Positions 23,903-34,681 of a stretch of 64,000 nucleotides of DNA are shown here, piece by piece. The notes under the pieces are model-generated. The model ran no database searches. It was not told the origin of the DNA and saw nothing but the letters and a program-made list of their open reading frames with translations. The number at the start of each line of letters is the position of its first letter. The first letter of the stretch is position 1. The position numbers and the translations under genes were made by a program. The DNA is from Isoetes taiwanensis (Eukaryota; Streptophyta; Lycopodiopsida; Isoetales; Isoetaceae). The stretch covers positions 2,643,799 through 2,707,798 of the forward strand of contig JAJEKV010000040.1 of NCBI GenBank assembly GCA_021234155.1, given 5' to 3'.

Positions 23903-25050
23903 GCAATAGGCTAGGGTCCATTCCATTCGACCCTCTCACAAGCTCTTTCAGAATAGAGTCAAATATATCACAACGGAGGTGGGACTTTAAAATTGGAGAC
24001 TAGCAAAATCTATAATGTTGCCCCATAGTCCAGTGAGTTCATTGGCATTTGCATAGTCCAAGCTAAGGATGATCCTAGAAACCTCAGAAGCGTATGTAAG
24101 ATCACACATACTTCTACTTCCATTGAGATACAATCCATCCAAGGTGAGGATGGCGACTTAATCGATCTTGACACATTCCTAGTCGGACTATTCGTGTCGC
24201 TCGCCTCTCAGACATGACACCTTCCAACCCATTAGAGCTATCTGGGCTAGCTGACAGTCATTAGACATGTTCCTATAGTTTCAGGACATGATTAGGACCA
24301 GCCAAAATAGAAATCCAATTTGGGTGATATCAAGAGCATAGGTGGGCTTCGCTTGGGATCCAAATAGGGTTCAATAGGCACTAGATTAGGACCATACTAC
24401 TAATGCATTAATAGTAATATTTTGATCAATGATTTAACTATCTTAGAGTTCTATCTTTGCATACATACATGATGAACATCACATTGTTGCCTACTTATAT
24501 ATAAATTAGAAGTAATAGGTGGAATCCACTTTCATTTACCCCTCCTGCAAATCCCTTGAGGATAAAGTCAAACATGTCACAATGGAGGCGGACTTGGGGC
24601 TTGGAAACCACAACCCATAGTGTATTCAATAGTTCAGAGAGCTAATCGACATCCACCCTAGTTGACTACGGTCCTAGGAACCTCCGGAACAGGTATAGGA
24701 AACATGCCTTCTACTTCCAATGAGATACAATCCATTGAAGGTGAGGATGGTCGCTTAACCAAGCTTGGCACACTCTTGCCTAACAAATGACATCCTTGAC
24801 CAATTAAAGCTATCCAAACTAGCTACCAATTATCATGACATGCTCCTAAGGTTCCAGGTCAGGGCTAGGACCAGCCAATATAGTACTCAAGCTTATGTCT
24901 AGCCTTTCATGGACGATATCAAGGCCACATGTGGGCTTAGCTTGAGAGTCGAATAGGGTTCAGCAGGCCACTCGACTAGGAACATACTACTAATGCATCA
25001 ATACTAATAGGCTTTAATGATATTAGAGTTCTATCTGATATAGCCACTAT
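23903..25050. repeat. Tandem duplication of a roughly 600-bp unit
   Basis: The unit starting at 23,903 and the unit starting near 24,513 share a long ordered series of similar segments, among them GAGATACAATCCAT, AAGGTGAGGATGG, TTAGAGCTAT/TTAAAGCTAT, GGACCAGCCAA and CATACTACTAATGCAT. They differ by many substitutions, so the duplication is old. No coding potential is apparent. Confidence 0.7.
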
Positions 25051-25894
25051 GACTGATAGCAAGTCCATCGAACACCATGCATATTACAGGATGCATGCAC
25101 CTTTGATCCTTCTCATGGAATTTGATCCTGCTGACCACCACCTTCGTAGCCAAGGTGACATATCATGGAGATATATGACCCTTTATGTAGCCCACACAAG
25201 TCCAGCGACATTGCCACTTAATTGAGTAGATGTGTTTTCTAAGTAACAAGCATTTAATTGGTTGTATTAGACACATGACATCCTACCTCAGAAAGTGTAT
25301 TCTAAATGGTTCTAAATAACAAAGGCAATATCTACCATCTCGAGGAAGAGGAAGGATGGCCTTTGTAGGTCTTTTGCCTTCATGGGTGTAATATCTCACA
25401 TCCAAAATAGGATAGGATAGAAACCATCTAACTAATTAATAGACACCTGTAGTATCACTATCACAATTTCATCATCTCCCATACGACCTTGACTCAAGGC
25501 CTAGGGTTATAATGTATAAAACATGTTGTCTTAATGGCCACTAAGAAAAATCGCTCTTGCCACAAAATCTTTATATTCCTTGAATATCAAGCATTCCAAA
25601 GATATTTGAGTTTGGGTTGCAACGAGGCCTAAACAAACATATGGAATTAACATCATCTTCCATTTTAGTATGGTTCGTCAAGTTAGCCATTGGATCTAGC
25701 TTTTCATTAAAGCTATTACATGATGCCTTCTCAACTTTTCCTCGCAAAGTATCAATGTATCGCATAATGTAATCTTTTCGTATAACTAAACAAGGTGGTT
25801 GGGCGCTATGGATTGCTCCAAAGAGGCCTCCGATCGGACACTAACGTTGATTTTATGAAAAAACTATGAGCCTTCAAAGTGACCTTCCAATACT

Positions 25895-26345
25895 TTGGGT
25901 CTGCTAATAATAGGGCAAGATACCAAATTTTGGGCTGCTATACATGTTCAAACAAAAATTATGATAAGTCTGTCTTGGCCAGCTACTGGTGATATATTGG
26001 CAGGCATTGCGGACTCATATGGAGTTGGATTTACTACTGTACAACGAGTTGTTATTGCTTTATTACAAACTCAAGCAATTATACATAAAATTGCCATCAA
26101 CAAATATGATGAGAAGTCTGGCAGCATCATTTGAAGGCATTCATCATATTCTATATGTCATTGGAGCAATTGATGGGAACCATATTCCCATCATTGCTCC
26201 AAATGAATCTACACAAGAGTATTATAACAGAGTAGGTTTCCATTCTATTTTACTTCAATCGATAGTACAAGAAGCTTATCGCAACGGCCTTTTTCTCTTT
26301 ACCGACACCAACATAAAGTATCAACACCATCCATCACAAACGTTG
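25895..26345 (+). pseudogene. PIF/Harbinger transposase remnant
   Basis: Two overlapping frames give parts of a Harbinger-type DDE transposase. The first (25,895-26,134) has a helix-turn-helix-like stretch, WPATGDILAGIADSYGVGF then TTVQRVV. The second (from about 26,130) has VIGAIDGNHIPIIAP, carrying the first catalytic Asp, followed by YYNRVGFHSILLQ. A one-base frameshift separates them, and the later conserved part with the second Asp and the Glu is not seen. The reading frame is broken and lacks terminal repeats that I can recognise, so this is a dead fragment. Confidence 0.75.
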
Positions 26346-26539
26346 CCATCATGAACGTTTCTTTGGTTCTCATCGCTCGAGGTAGATATAATTGAAGGCC
26401 AATGTTTTGCAGTGCAACTGTGTCAGTTCGAATGAAGTGAGGATGTGCCGTTGTGAACATCAATTGTTTGATAATTGCATGGACACATGAATTTGAACCC
26501 ACAATTTTACCTTATAATCTAGTGCTCATTTTTGCAACG

Positions 26540-26955
26540 GACCCATGGAGACCACTCCAGTTGATTTTGGTATGGCATTTCCTGATACCACCATAATAGT
26601 GTGGGATGGATTTCCCATAAACATTCGAATGTTTTGGCCAGTTGGTTAGGTGGGGGTGGTTAAGGAATGTTACATTTGGTATTAGAGGAGGGCTTGACCC
26701 CGAGCCTCTATGAGGCGTGTATGACTTGGATACCATTAAACGGTATGGTCTCAGCTTGGTCTTTGACACTATGGGATCATGTGGCTTATGGTATTGTGAC
26801 ACTCTAGGATGAACATACTTCTAGTAAGAGAGATTGTAACAAACCTATAGAAGATTGCTCAAGTAGATCTTGGTGTGGCGTTTCTTGACACCACCACAAA
26901 GGGTGGATTTTCCATAAACATCCGGATGCTTTGACCATAGGCCGAGGTTGTTAAA
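26540..26955. repeat. Diverged direct repeat, two copies about 320 bp apart
   Basis: Segments near 26,555-26,650 and 26,867-26,955 share the order GATTTTGGTATGGC / GATCTTGGTGTGGC, GATACCACCA / GACACCACCA, GATTTYCCATAAACATYCG and ATGYTTTG. No protein motif is evident. Confidence 0.6.
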
Positions 26956-27229
26956 GAATGTTACAATATTACTGGATATGCATATAACCTTTTGGTATTC
27001 ATTTCCTTTTCCTCTTAGTTTGTTAAACACTATGTGAAATGTTGGAGAGTTAGGAGCTCTCAATTGGAACTGTTGAATGGTATAAAGATGTACTTGAATA
27101 AGAGATGTGCAAGGCCTAATTAAATTAGTGAAGGGTATTTTGAATGACAACACAATGTGAACTAGATTTTTGGTAAGCTAGAGACTAGCGCCGTAAATAT
27201 TGACGTGGTCATATTTAAGCCATCCCTAA

Positions 27230-28700
27230 ATTGCAAAAAATCTGCCAAGTCCACAAAAGCGCTATGTATTCTTGGGAAGACTCCTATAGCAGGACAAACA
27301 ACAACAATTGGCCAAGTGAAGTGGCTTTTTTATCGAGCGTTCAAAAAATAAGGTACAATAGTATAGTAGTAGAAATGATTGGGTACAAAGATATAAAGCC
27401 AAACAAACCCCAAAAACTAGACAACCGAGAGTTTTCAAGAGATAAGCCATAATGAAACTCGGAGTCAAAAATTTATCAACTGGAATAAAAACCCCGCACT
27501 TTCGAGTTTTCGGGGAAAACCATGGAGACAAATAACAAACTAGGAGTAATACAAGTGCATCATCCATCCAACATATGACAATAATTGTTGCACATCCACA
27601 GTCTTCGCATAACAGTTGTAACTCCCAATGACCATGACAACATGATAAAGTGAAGAAGTAAGAAAATATGTTGAAAGAATTTGTCCATAGTCATAAAGCC
27701 ATGGCCCCAATTCGAATGCAGCTTAAATTAGATCATGGCAGCTTGATAAAGTGAAGAAGCAAGAAATAATGTTGGAAATTTGTCCATAGTCATGAAGCTA
27801 TTGTCCAATTTGAATGCGACTTGAAATTTAAAAGAATAAAAAACTTTAAAATGAAACACGTTAGGGAACCGTTAGTCATGTCAAATCAATAAACAAGCAT
27901 ATACGAGAGCATATCGAGTTCAATATGAAGCAAGAAATAAGCAAACTACCCCGTATAAAATGAGCACAAGCCAAGGACAAATGACCATAACTTTTGACAG
28001 AGTGAAGAAGCAAGAAAAAATGCTGAAAATGTGTCCATAATCATGAAGCCACGGCCCAATTCGAATGCGGCTTTGAGATAGATCTAAAAGAACAAAAAAC
28101 TTGAAATGGAACAAGATAAGGAATTGTTAGTCATGTCACAATCAATAAACAAACATATACAAGAACAAACCGAGCAAGAAATGACAAATCATCAATATAA
28201 AAAGAGCATCAACCAAGGGATGGGGAAGAATATCTGACTAGCTAGTAATAACATCTGGAAACTAGTGTGAAGAAGAACATCCATCCAAATAACACAACGA
28301 AGCAAATGGGGTGAGGAAGAACATCTATCTAGTCAGAAAATATCAAATGCAACTAAGGCCCATAAACTACAAAAGAAGAAAAGTAAACAAACAAGTCGAG
28401 GAGAAACGCCAACCACAAATTCAAGTACGTTGCAAAAGGGCGGGAGGGTGGGAAGGTAGGAAGATAAAATGCAAAAGAAGGAACGCTCAAGATGAAGGCT
28501 GGTCATGAAAACCTAGAACTGATGAAATATATAAACTGTAAAAAAAGGTCTTATGGGACATGTCTTCTCCAAGAATGAATGGTTCTATGTTGTCATAGAA
28601 TCATTGCATTCTTGGAAGGCTCTTATAGCAAAACAAACAACAACAATTGGCCAAAAGAAGAGGAACACTCCACCTATAAACCCTAGGTGAAAGGGTAGGT
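27230..28700. repeat. Nested tandem and dispersed direct repeats
   Basis: A unit of about 250-270 bp is repeated at roughly 27,735-27,990 and 27,995-28,230, with a partial copy at 27,640-27,735. Shared landmarks are AGTGAAGAAGCAAGAAA, TTGTCCATAGTCATGAAGC, CAATTCGAATGC and GTTAGTCATGTCA. The outer segments around 27,270-27,330 and 28,605-28,665 also match (ATTCTTGGRAGRCTC and AACAACAACAATTGGCCAA). No gene is visible. Confidence 0.65.
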
Positions 28701-28966
28701 GGCAGAAAAAAACTAGCGAGAAGATAAAAGATAAGATGGAAGGCAAGATAAGTCGAGAAAAAGAAGCCAACAAACATCAAGAAGGAAAAATTAAAGAGAA
28801 TGAAAAATAACTAGGGAGCCAGGTGGGAAAAAACCACCAAGAGGATCCCACTTGTAGCCACGAGCACAGATAGAGAAGGACAATCATGAACATCATTCAG
28901 GGAAGAACATGTACTTAGCATTGACCAAAAACCAAAGTACTGCATTGTCGGGAGAAAAGAACAAAA

Positions 28967-31000
28967 GAATAGAATAGAATAGAATATGATTTTATCGTCC
29001 ACGGAGACCAACTGGCCTATGGGACCCAAGTACAAAGAGAGAGCAGCAGCGACATTACTAGGATTAAAAACCCCGCCGGAAGGGTTTCTGGGGGAAAAAC
29101 CTTAGTAGCAATAAGGATGCTGACATACCGCACGATTATATACATAATCACAAGTATTTGAGGTTAATGTCGGGATGGGGGGCATAACCGAGCCAGCGTG
29201 ATCCATTACCTCCCCGAGGTACGATCCCAACAAGCCCTACAGAGGCCAGGTGCTCGAGAGCTCATGCAAGGCCCCGATGGGGCACAACTAACCGAAAGCA
29301 TACCGGCCGGATATGCTCATGCGGACAGGCCACGGAGGGCGTGACTTTCATCCTCAATGGGCCATGTTGACAAGCGGCGGACTCTGCCCTCACGCTGCCC
29401 TCGAATCCATCTCCCTGTCTCAATGCGGAGGTGGTTTGCACTGCGGCGAATGGAAGCAATCACCTGGCGCTTTTTCATGGGTAGATGGGTGCAAGTAGTG
29501 GTGTGGGCCCTCGTGAGCATGGGATTAACCTCTTGTCGATAATTTGCCACTTTGACATGTGACAGGGGCCTCAGATCCCAAAGCTTGGCCATGAAGCAAG
29601 CATCCAAGTACTACTTCAAGGCACAAGCGTTCCTTCTGGTGTATGCACCGGTCCACATCGTGTGCTGCACATTCCATAGCGAGAACCACCGGGCTTGCTT
29701 GTCTTTCCAAAGAGGCTTTGAGTCATTTGCGGGCCCATCGCCATCGCCAAAGCAAGGTTGGGCAGCCGGGCTTCATCCATAGCCACCACCTTCGGAAGTA
29801 AATAACGCGGACGTTCCAGCGCAGCCCTCTCTCAGAATGGAAGGAAGCTTTGTCTCCGGAGCAAGATCGATATGGGACCCGTGGATTTCACTCCCGGTGC
29901 AGGGCCAAGAAGGCCTCGTACTGCTCTAGATCGTTCCAAGTGGTGAGGGATATCACCGGCCCCACACACGCCCCATAGAGGAGGACCCGGTTCAACCAAG
30001 GCCCCGAACAAGTGTGCTGGTGACCCCATGCATCTGACCGCCTTGTGACTGTTGTTTTGCATTGCATACGGGGCTTTCCACTGCGGTGACCCGTAACGAT
30101 GGATGCATCCCGGTGTGTGGTAGTAGAGAACTCAATGCCCAAATACTTATAAGACCCGAGCCACCTCCACTACCGCCCACGGTAAGTGAATGAGGGAAGG
30201 CGTGGGTGCCGGATGATGGGACCAAAGAAAACCCCCCTTGTCTTGGCCAAGTTAACTCTCATGTCTTTGAATTGGCGTAAAGTGTCCAAAGCATTAGGGT
30301 GGCGTTGCATGTCCTCAGGGTATATGCGGCGAGTCAACATCATCAAAGATATATGAGTTCTTGGGATTATGTGGTGCATCAACCCCTTCCAGGGTGCTTT
30401 CGGCTAGCCATTCTTCTAGCTGGTCAATGTACAAGCCGAAGAGCGTGGGGATAGAGGGCAGCCGGGCGCCCTAATGCTACTAACAAACGGGCTCCCGACG
30501 GTGTGGAGACGGTGGGAGCAAGCCTCGTGATAGTGCAGATATAGCATTACGCAAGTCGACGGGGTCCCTAGCCGTCTCAATCGTCCCACAACTTATCCCG
30601 AGGCACCGTGGTCAAAAAAGCTTTTGCGAAATCCACAAAGCAACATTACAGATTTCGGGCGTTGATTCCGACTATCCTCTATGAGTGTTCGCAGAGTGAA
30701 GATATGGTCAATAGTAGAGAATGCCGAGGAAGAAGCTCACTGCGTGAGAGCCCGCACTTCTCCATCCTACGCCCAAAGTGTCGGTGGCCAAGAATCCCGG
30801 CAAGCAACTTGGCAAAGACGTAACCGACCATAATGGTACGATAGTTGGTCAGTGGGGGTCCCCGCTTTGTATATGGGCACAACTCTACCGGGTAGTCCAA
30901 AGGCGGGGAAGCCTTCTTGCAATGCCCTATTGAAGAGGCCTTTGAGAACCCGGCACCATTGGGGGCCCGCCCACTTGACATTAGGGGCGGATTTGGGGTC
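28967..31000 (-). mobile_element. LINE fragment with RT and 3' end (family A copy 2)
   Basis: On the minus strand the region from about 31,000 to 30,700 encodes an RT piece (LTNYRTIMVGYVFAKLL), 30,170-30,382 a later palm part (QFKDMRVNLAKTRG), and 29,317-29,607 the C-terminal region with HLRIETGRW. The same C-terminal motif (HRLAIETGRW) occurs in the copy at 63 kb. Many frameshifts break it. The 3' terminus lies at an ATTCT-type simple-repeat tail (28,967-28,986), just beyond CGTCCACGGAGACCAACTGG. That 3' sequence recurs at 59.3 kb. Confidence 0.8.
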
Positions 31001-31061
31001 TGAAAATGGCCCTTATCTTGGGCTAAAGATTTCCGCGTCGATTCGCCAGACCAATCAGGTT

Positions 31062-31283
31062 TTTGGCGCCTTTTTACGAAAGTCGCAGATACTTGGCGTG
31101 TAGAAGGATGAGCGGTGCTTACTTGGCATCCACATGGCGTATTTTCATAGGGGATGCCAAGCGCTTTTATTGCAACCATTTTAATGGCCGGTATTTTTTG
31201 GGAGTCGCCCCGCCCAAAATAATGGTGACTTTGACCGCCCACCGCCGCCGCCACCAACTCCCTTGTCAAATTTTGGCGCCAAA
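31062..31283. promoter_or_regulatory. Two E2F-type motifs (TTTTGGCGCC), 209 bp apart
   Basis: TTTTTGGCGCCTTTTT occurs near 31,061 and the perfect 12-bp palindrome TTTGGCGCCAAA at 31,272-31,283. Both fit the plant E2F site found in S-phase gene promoters. They sit at the left edge of the cassette block, so regulation of a nearby cassette is possible. Chance occurrence in CG-rich DNA is the alternative. Confidence 0.35.
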
Positions 31284-31663
31284 CTTCGTACTATCACAGG
31301 CGCCTCTACGCATCCTCTCCCTTCACTCCTCATCCGCAATCCATGTCTCCTGTAATTTCTGTGGTTCTTGCCCCATTTACGTAACTCCCAAGGTCAAGAA
31401 GTGGGAGGTTTTGTCTCAATAGGTTCGTGGGTGAGTATGCCGCCATCAACGAGGCTTAGCATAGAGTTAAGCGACAAAAGGCGATCGGCGTCTTGGACAC
31501 ATTGGATAGGTAGGATAAAAGAGTTCAAGTTGAATTCTAGCGGTAGGAAAGTGGAAAGTATAACAATACGACATGCATATACCCCTTCCGATATGGCCAA
31601 AGAGCTAATCTCCACCAAAAACGACTTCCCAAAATTGCCCGCAAATGGTAACCACCTTAAACG

Positions 31664-31735
31664 GATCACACGACGCCGGTTAGTAGGCTGTCGCCTACTT
31701 AACTAGCGTAGAGATAGTTTCGGCGTCGTGTGATC
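31664..31735. repeat. Hairpin element A of the GATCACACGACGC family
   Basis: Perfect 15-bp arms GATCACACGACGCCG and CGGCGTCGTGTGATC enclose 42 bp. The loop holds a second small inverted repeat (TAGGC/GCCTA). It follows a plus-strand open stretch (31,390-31,660) that I do not recognise. Confidence 0.9.
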
Positions 31736-32835
31736 TTCTTATCTTTTCATTTCTTTTCGTTGACACGTGTTTACAAACAAATTTATTGTGCGTGTTTATG
31801 TTTATCGGGACGTCGTGGATGTCATTCCGGCGAAAGTATTAGTAGTGTACTTGTCGTGGTATCACATAGACATCGGAATTGTCCTTTTCCAAGGTATGGA
31901 TGTGACGTGACCTTGCGGGTATAGGCATCCGGTTTTCTGGACATGATTATAACGTAAAGGTCGTGAAACCGAGCTTGAGGCCGGTTGAATTGCCCCTTTA
32001 AGTGAACTTTGTAAGCCACGGACTAATGAGAACAATGTAATTGCAATGAAGAAATGCATGGTCGGATTTAGGTGCACGCGGAATGTCTCGAAAACGGAGG
32101 CGTGAGCATGAGTTTCAAAATCTTCACACCGTTTGAGGTATTTGCTAACATATTCAGGATGGCGGGAAGTTCGAAAAGCTCCGAAGACATATACGTGCTT
32201 TCTCCCCCCTGCCGATTTTGTGGATGGCTTATTTTTGGTTCCGACCTGGGATGTTCGATTCCACGAATCATCCGGTCAACTAACAGAGGTCCGCGTAGTT
32301 AAGTCCTCCTTTAAGTTCAGATACTTTCTTCCAAAACAATATTTATCGTTAATTGTCAACTAGAGCGAAGGAAACGAAAAAGAGAGGTGCACAACTTTTT
32401 TTGGGAGCCGTTTGAGGACCATAATGGGACACTCCGTGCGGTGGATATTCGAGTATGGAGAGGGAGGAAGTCATTTATCGACCACCATGGAAAGTGAATG
32501 GCCATTATCGAGCTAAGAGTGCTAATGGAGACGAGAGGAGAATTCGGCGACTTCCATTATTTTATTGATGGCATTAGGGTTGGTTCTGGGCAAAGAGGGA
32601 AATGTAAAGTTTAGTGAGTTCGCGATCAACAAGAAATTGTCTATCGGCTAAGCGCTTTGAATCTCGGTTTTTATTTGTGTTTTTGTCCGATGTTTTTTAG
32701 GGTTCCGTATTTTGTCCGATATTTTTTAGGGTTACATTACAATTATTTAAAAACGTTACCATCATATTTTACTTTAACCATTTTTTTTACTATTTATCTC
32801 TTTGCCGAGTTATCTATTTTTGTCAGTGTTCGTGG

Positions 32836-32842
32836 TATAAAA
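32836..32842 (+). promoter_or_regulatory. TATA-like box before the H3-like ATG
   Basis: TATAAAA ends 18 bp before the ATG at 32,861. That is very close for a TATA box, so it may not be the functional core promoter. Confidence 0.35.
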
Positions 32843-32860
32843 GCCATCCGCCGAGAAGCC

Positions 32861-33655
32861 ATGGCAAGAACTAAGCAAACCGCAAGGATCCATCCGGGTG
32901 GTGTAAGGCGGTGATTACATTAGTCCGCCTTCTTCATCCGACTCAAGTCTCCCGATAGAGATTCTCCTCCTCCCACCATGCCTAACGAAGACCCGGAAAA
33001 GAAATCCATGACGCAGGGGGCGGGAGAAGCAGCGGAGTAAGTAGGGAGGTGCACTTTCCGGTTGGAGACGAGGATGAAAATGTGAGAGACCGGCGGCGTA
33101 ATATGACGCCGGGATTAATTATTGGGCAGCCGCCTCTTCTTGCTCTTCTTGCTCCCTCCTGTTCCTCTGTGGAGGTGCCGGGACCTTCAAATCAAAGGAG
33201 GAGGCCCAACGCCGGGAAGGGGGAAGGCGACTGTGAATGTGAGAGGAGAGGAAGAGTCGACCGAGGAACAACTCGGCAGATCTTGGGGGTGAGGAGGCCA
33301 CGGAAAGAGTCGGCGAGCAACAGGCTCCAAATCTTTGGGGTGGGTGAGGGTAGTGGCCGGGAAGCGGAAGACGAAGCCCGGCATTAAAAAGCGCTTGAGA
33401 TTAAGAAGTATCGGAAAGCATCGAGATGGTCATTCCGCGTCTCCCATTTGCCGGGCTCGTGAGAGATTCGCAAGAGTGTGGTGCGATACATCATACCGAT
33501 TATGTAATTCAAGCAAGCGCCTTTAAATGCTCTTCAAATGGCTTCCGGGCGATTGGTGTCGGTCTGTTCGAGGACTCGCGGCTTGCAAGCAATACATGCT
33601 AAGCGGGTGATTGTTGTCATGCCCAAGGACATGCGCCTCGTCTTACGATAAGGGA
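32861..33655 (+). pseudogene. Degenerate histone H3-like gene with long N-terminal region (possibly CENH3-like)
   Basis: The ATG at 32,861 opens MARTKQTARIHPGGVRR, whose first nine residues equal the canonical H3 tail; Lys-9 is replaced by Ile. About 430 bp of charged, partly Arg-rich sequence follows. From 33,362 the histone fold can be read by changing frame: KRKTKPGI (compare RYRPGT), ALEIKKYRKAS, EMVIPRLPFAGLVR, NALQMASGRLV, VGLFEDSRL, and QAIHAKRVIVVMPKDMRL. These correspond in order to the alphaN helix and to alpha1 through alpha3 of H3. Four or more one-base frameshifts within 300 bp make it a pseudogene as given. Long variable tails and an Ile-Pro in the alpha1 region recall centromeric H3 variants, but the tail start is that of ordinary H3. 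Hairpin B lies 190 bp downstream. Confidence 0.7.
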
Positions 33656-33850
33656 TCCCGAGTACTATGGTCAAAATTTTATGGTGAATACAACAAGAAG
33701 AAAGACCCCCGGAAAAAGGCCTTGAAGTGCCTTTGTGTTTTTTCATATGTATAATATTTCTTAATGTAATGGCTTTATAAGCAATCTCTTAGTCCATTTC
33801 TTTCTTAGAAGCCTAGCCGCACTTTGTTTTTTTTTAATGTTATACGTGAG

Positions 33851-33917
33851 GATCACACGACGCGCCACAAGCATTGTGCTTTTTTGTTGCACATAGTAGT
33901 CTTCGCGTCGTGTGATC
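33851..33917. repeat. Hairpin element B of the GATCACACGACGC family
   Basis: The 14-bp arms GATCACACGACGCG (33,851-33,864) and CGCGTCGTGTGATC (33,904-33,917) are perfect inverted copies. It lies downstream of the H3-like sequence and three bases before the CCCTAA tract. Confidence 0.9.
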
Positions 33918-33920
33918 CAA

Positions 33921-33944
33921 CCCTAACCCTAACCCTAACCCTAA
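33921..33944 (+). repeat. Four CCCTAA repeats (telomere-like or telo-box)
   Basis: Exactly four tandem CCCTAA units occur directly after hairpin B and about 130 bp before the ATG at 34,077. The array is far too short to be a telomere. Plant promoters of growth-related genes often carry a short AACCCTAA telo-box, so it could be a promoter element; a repair scar is another possibility. Confidence 0.75.
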
Positions 33945-34076
33945 AATGTACGGACAAATCTCCCCACAACGGCTGTGTCCCCTTTCATAATCGACAATGG
34001 CTACTTGAGTTCAAAAGTGACAGCGCCTTACCGCTCCTAAACATCTTCTTGTTTTCGGGCTGCGTTTTGCTTCGCC

Positions 34077-34403
34077 ATGGATTGTTATGTGAAGTTCCTG
34101 GAATGGTATGCATCCGCCCCTCATGACAACGAGGAAGTTGCGCCGACTGCGATTTATCCGTTCTATTGCAAGGAGTTGGACATCATGGCAAACAGTAGCG
34201 AGCTTGGATGCTATCGCGAGGTTGCCTTAGCTTTCACCCGGACCGCTTGGTCTCGGCCAAGACGCCCTTTCGTGGATGTCCCACGGCTCGTGGATTCCAA
34301 AACCAGCTCTAGAGGAGGCGGCTTCCCATTTGCAAACAGGGAAGATGTTTTTCAAGAATGCTGTGCAACGGGCTCCTCCTGGCTGCGTCCTTGTGCTTAA
34401 GAA
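34077..34403 (+). CDS. Unrecognised ORF with likely splice donor
   Basis: The ATG has a good context (GCCATGG). The frame runs 107 codons from MDCYVKFLEWYAS. Near 34,270 another frame (MSHGSWIPKPALEEAA) becomes the more protein-like and continues to KNAVQRAPPGCVLVLKK followed by GTATCT, a plausible splice donor at 34,403. A one-base frameshift would therefore join a protein of about 108 residues. I know no family for it. The cassette continues with the acidic ORF at 34,514 and ends before hairpin E. Confidence 0.35.
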
Positions 34404-34513
34404 GGTATCTTATTTCTCTTTGCCGTTTGCATTTGCTAGTTATTGCATTCTGCTCGGCCAAACCGAAGATACACTGGAAACAATGAAATCTTTAAGCCAA
34501 GGGGGGTCGGGTT

Positions 34514-34681
34514 ATGTGTGATGATGCTGACTATGACGTAGAAATGGAGATAGATCTACAAGAAGAAGAGCAAGAATGTAGGAGTTTTAGCCGGACTTAC
34601 TTGGCCTTGGGTGAACCAGAGGAGGAGATGATTGAAGGTGATGAGGATGGGGATGAGGATGAAAAGAAGTTGTCGACATAA
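34514..34681 (+). CDS. Short acidic ORF (55 residues), unrecognised
   Basis: A complete small frame starts MCDDADYDVEMEIDLQEEEQ and ends in an Asp/Glu-rich tail, GDEDGDEDEKKLST. It may be a downstream exon of the preceding ORF. Further fragments follow to about 35,370, including a strongly basic alternative frame at about 34,890-35,035, all unrecognised. Confidence 0.3.
   Translation: MCDDADYDVEMEIDLQEEEQECRSFSRTYLALGEPEEEMIEGDEDGDEDEKKLST

Noticed and set aside
31368-31706. 112-codon plus-strand open frame before hairpin A as a gene
   Set aside because: It starts with TTG, runs into the hairpin itself and shows no motif; kept only as possible cassette remains.
33921-33944. Internal telomere or chromosome-fusion scar
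   Set aside because: Only four units, no degeneration zone and no opposing array; a telo-box or small repair insertion is enough.
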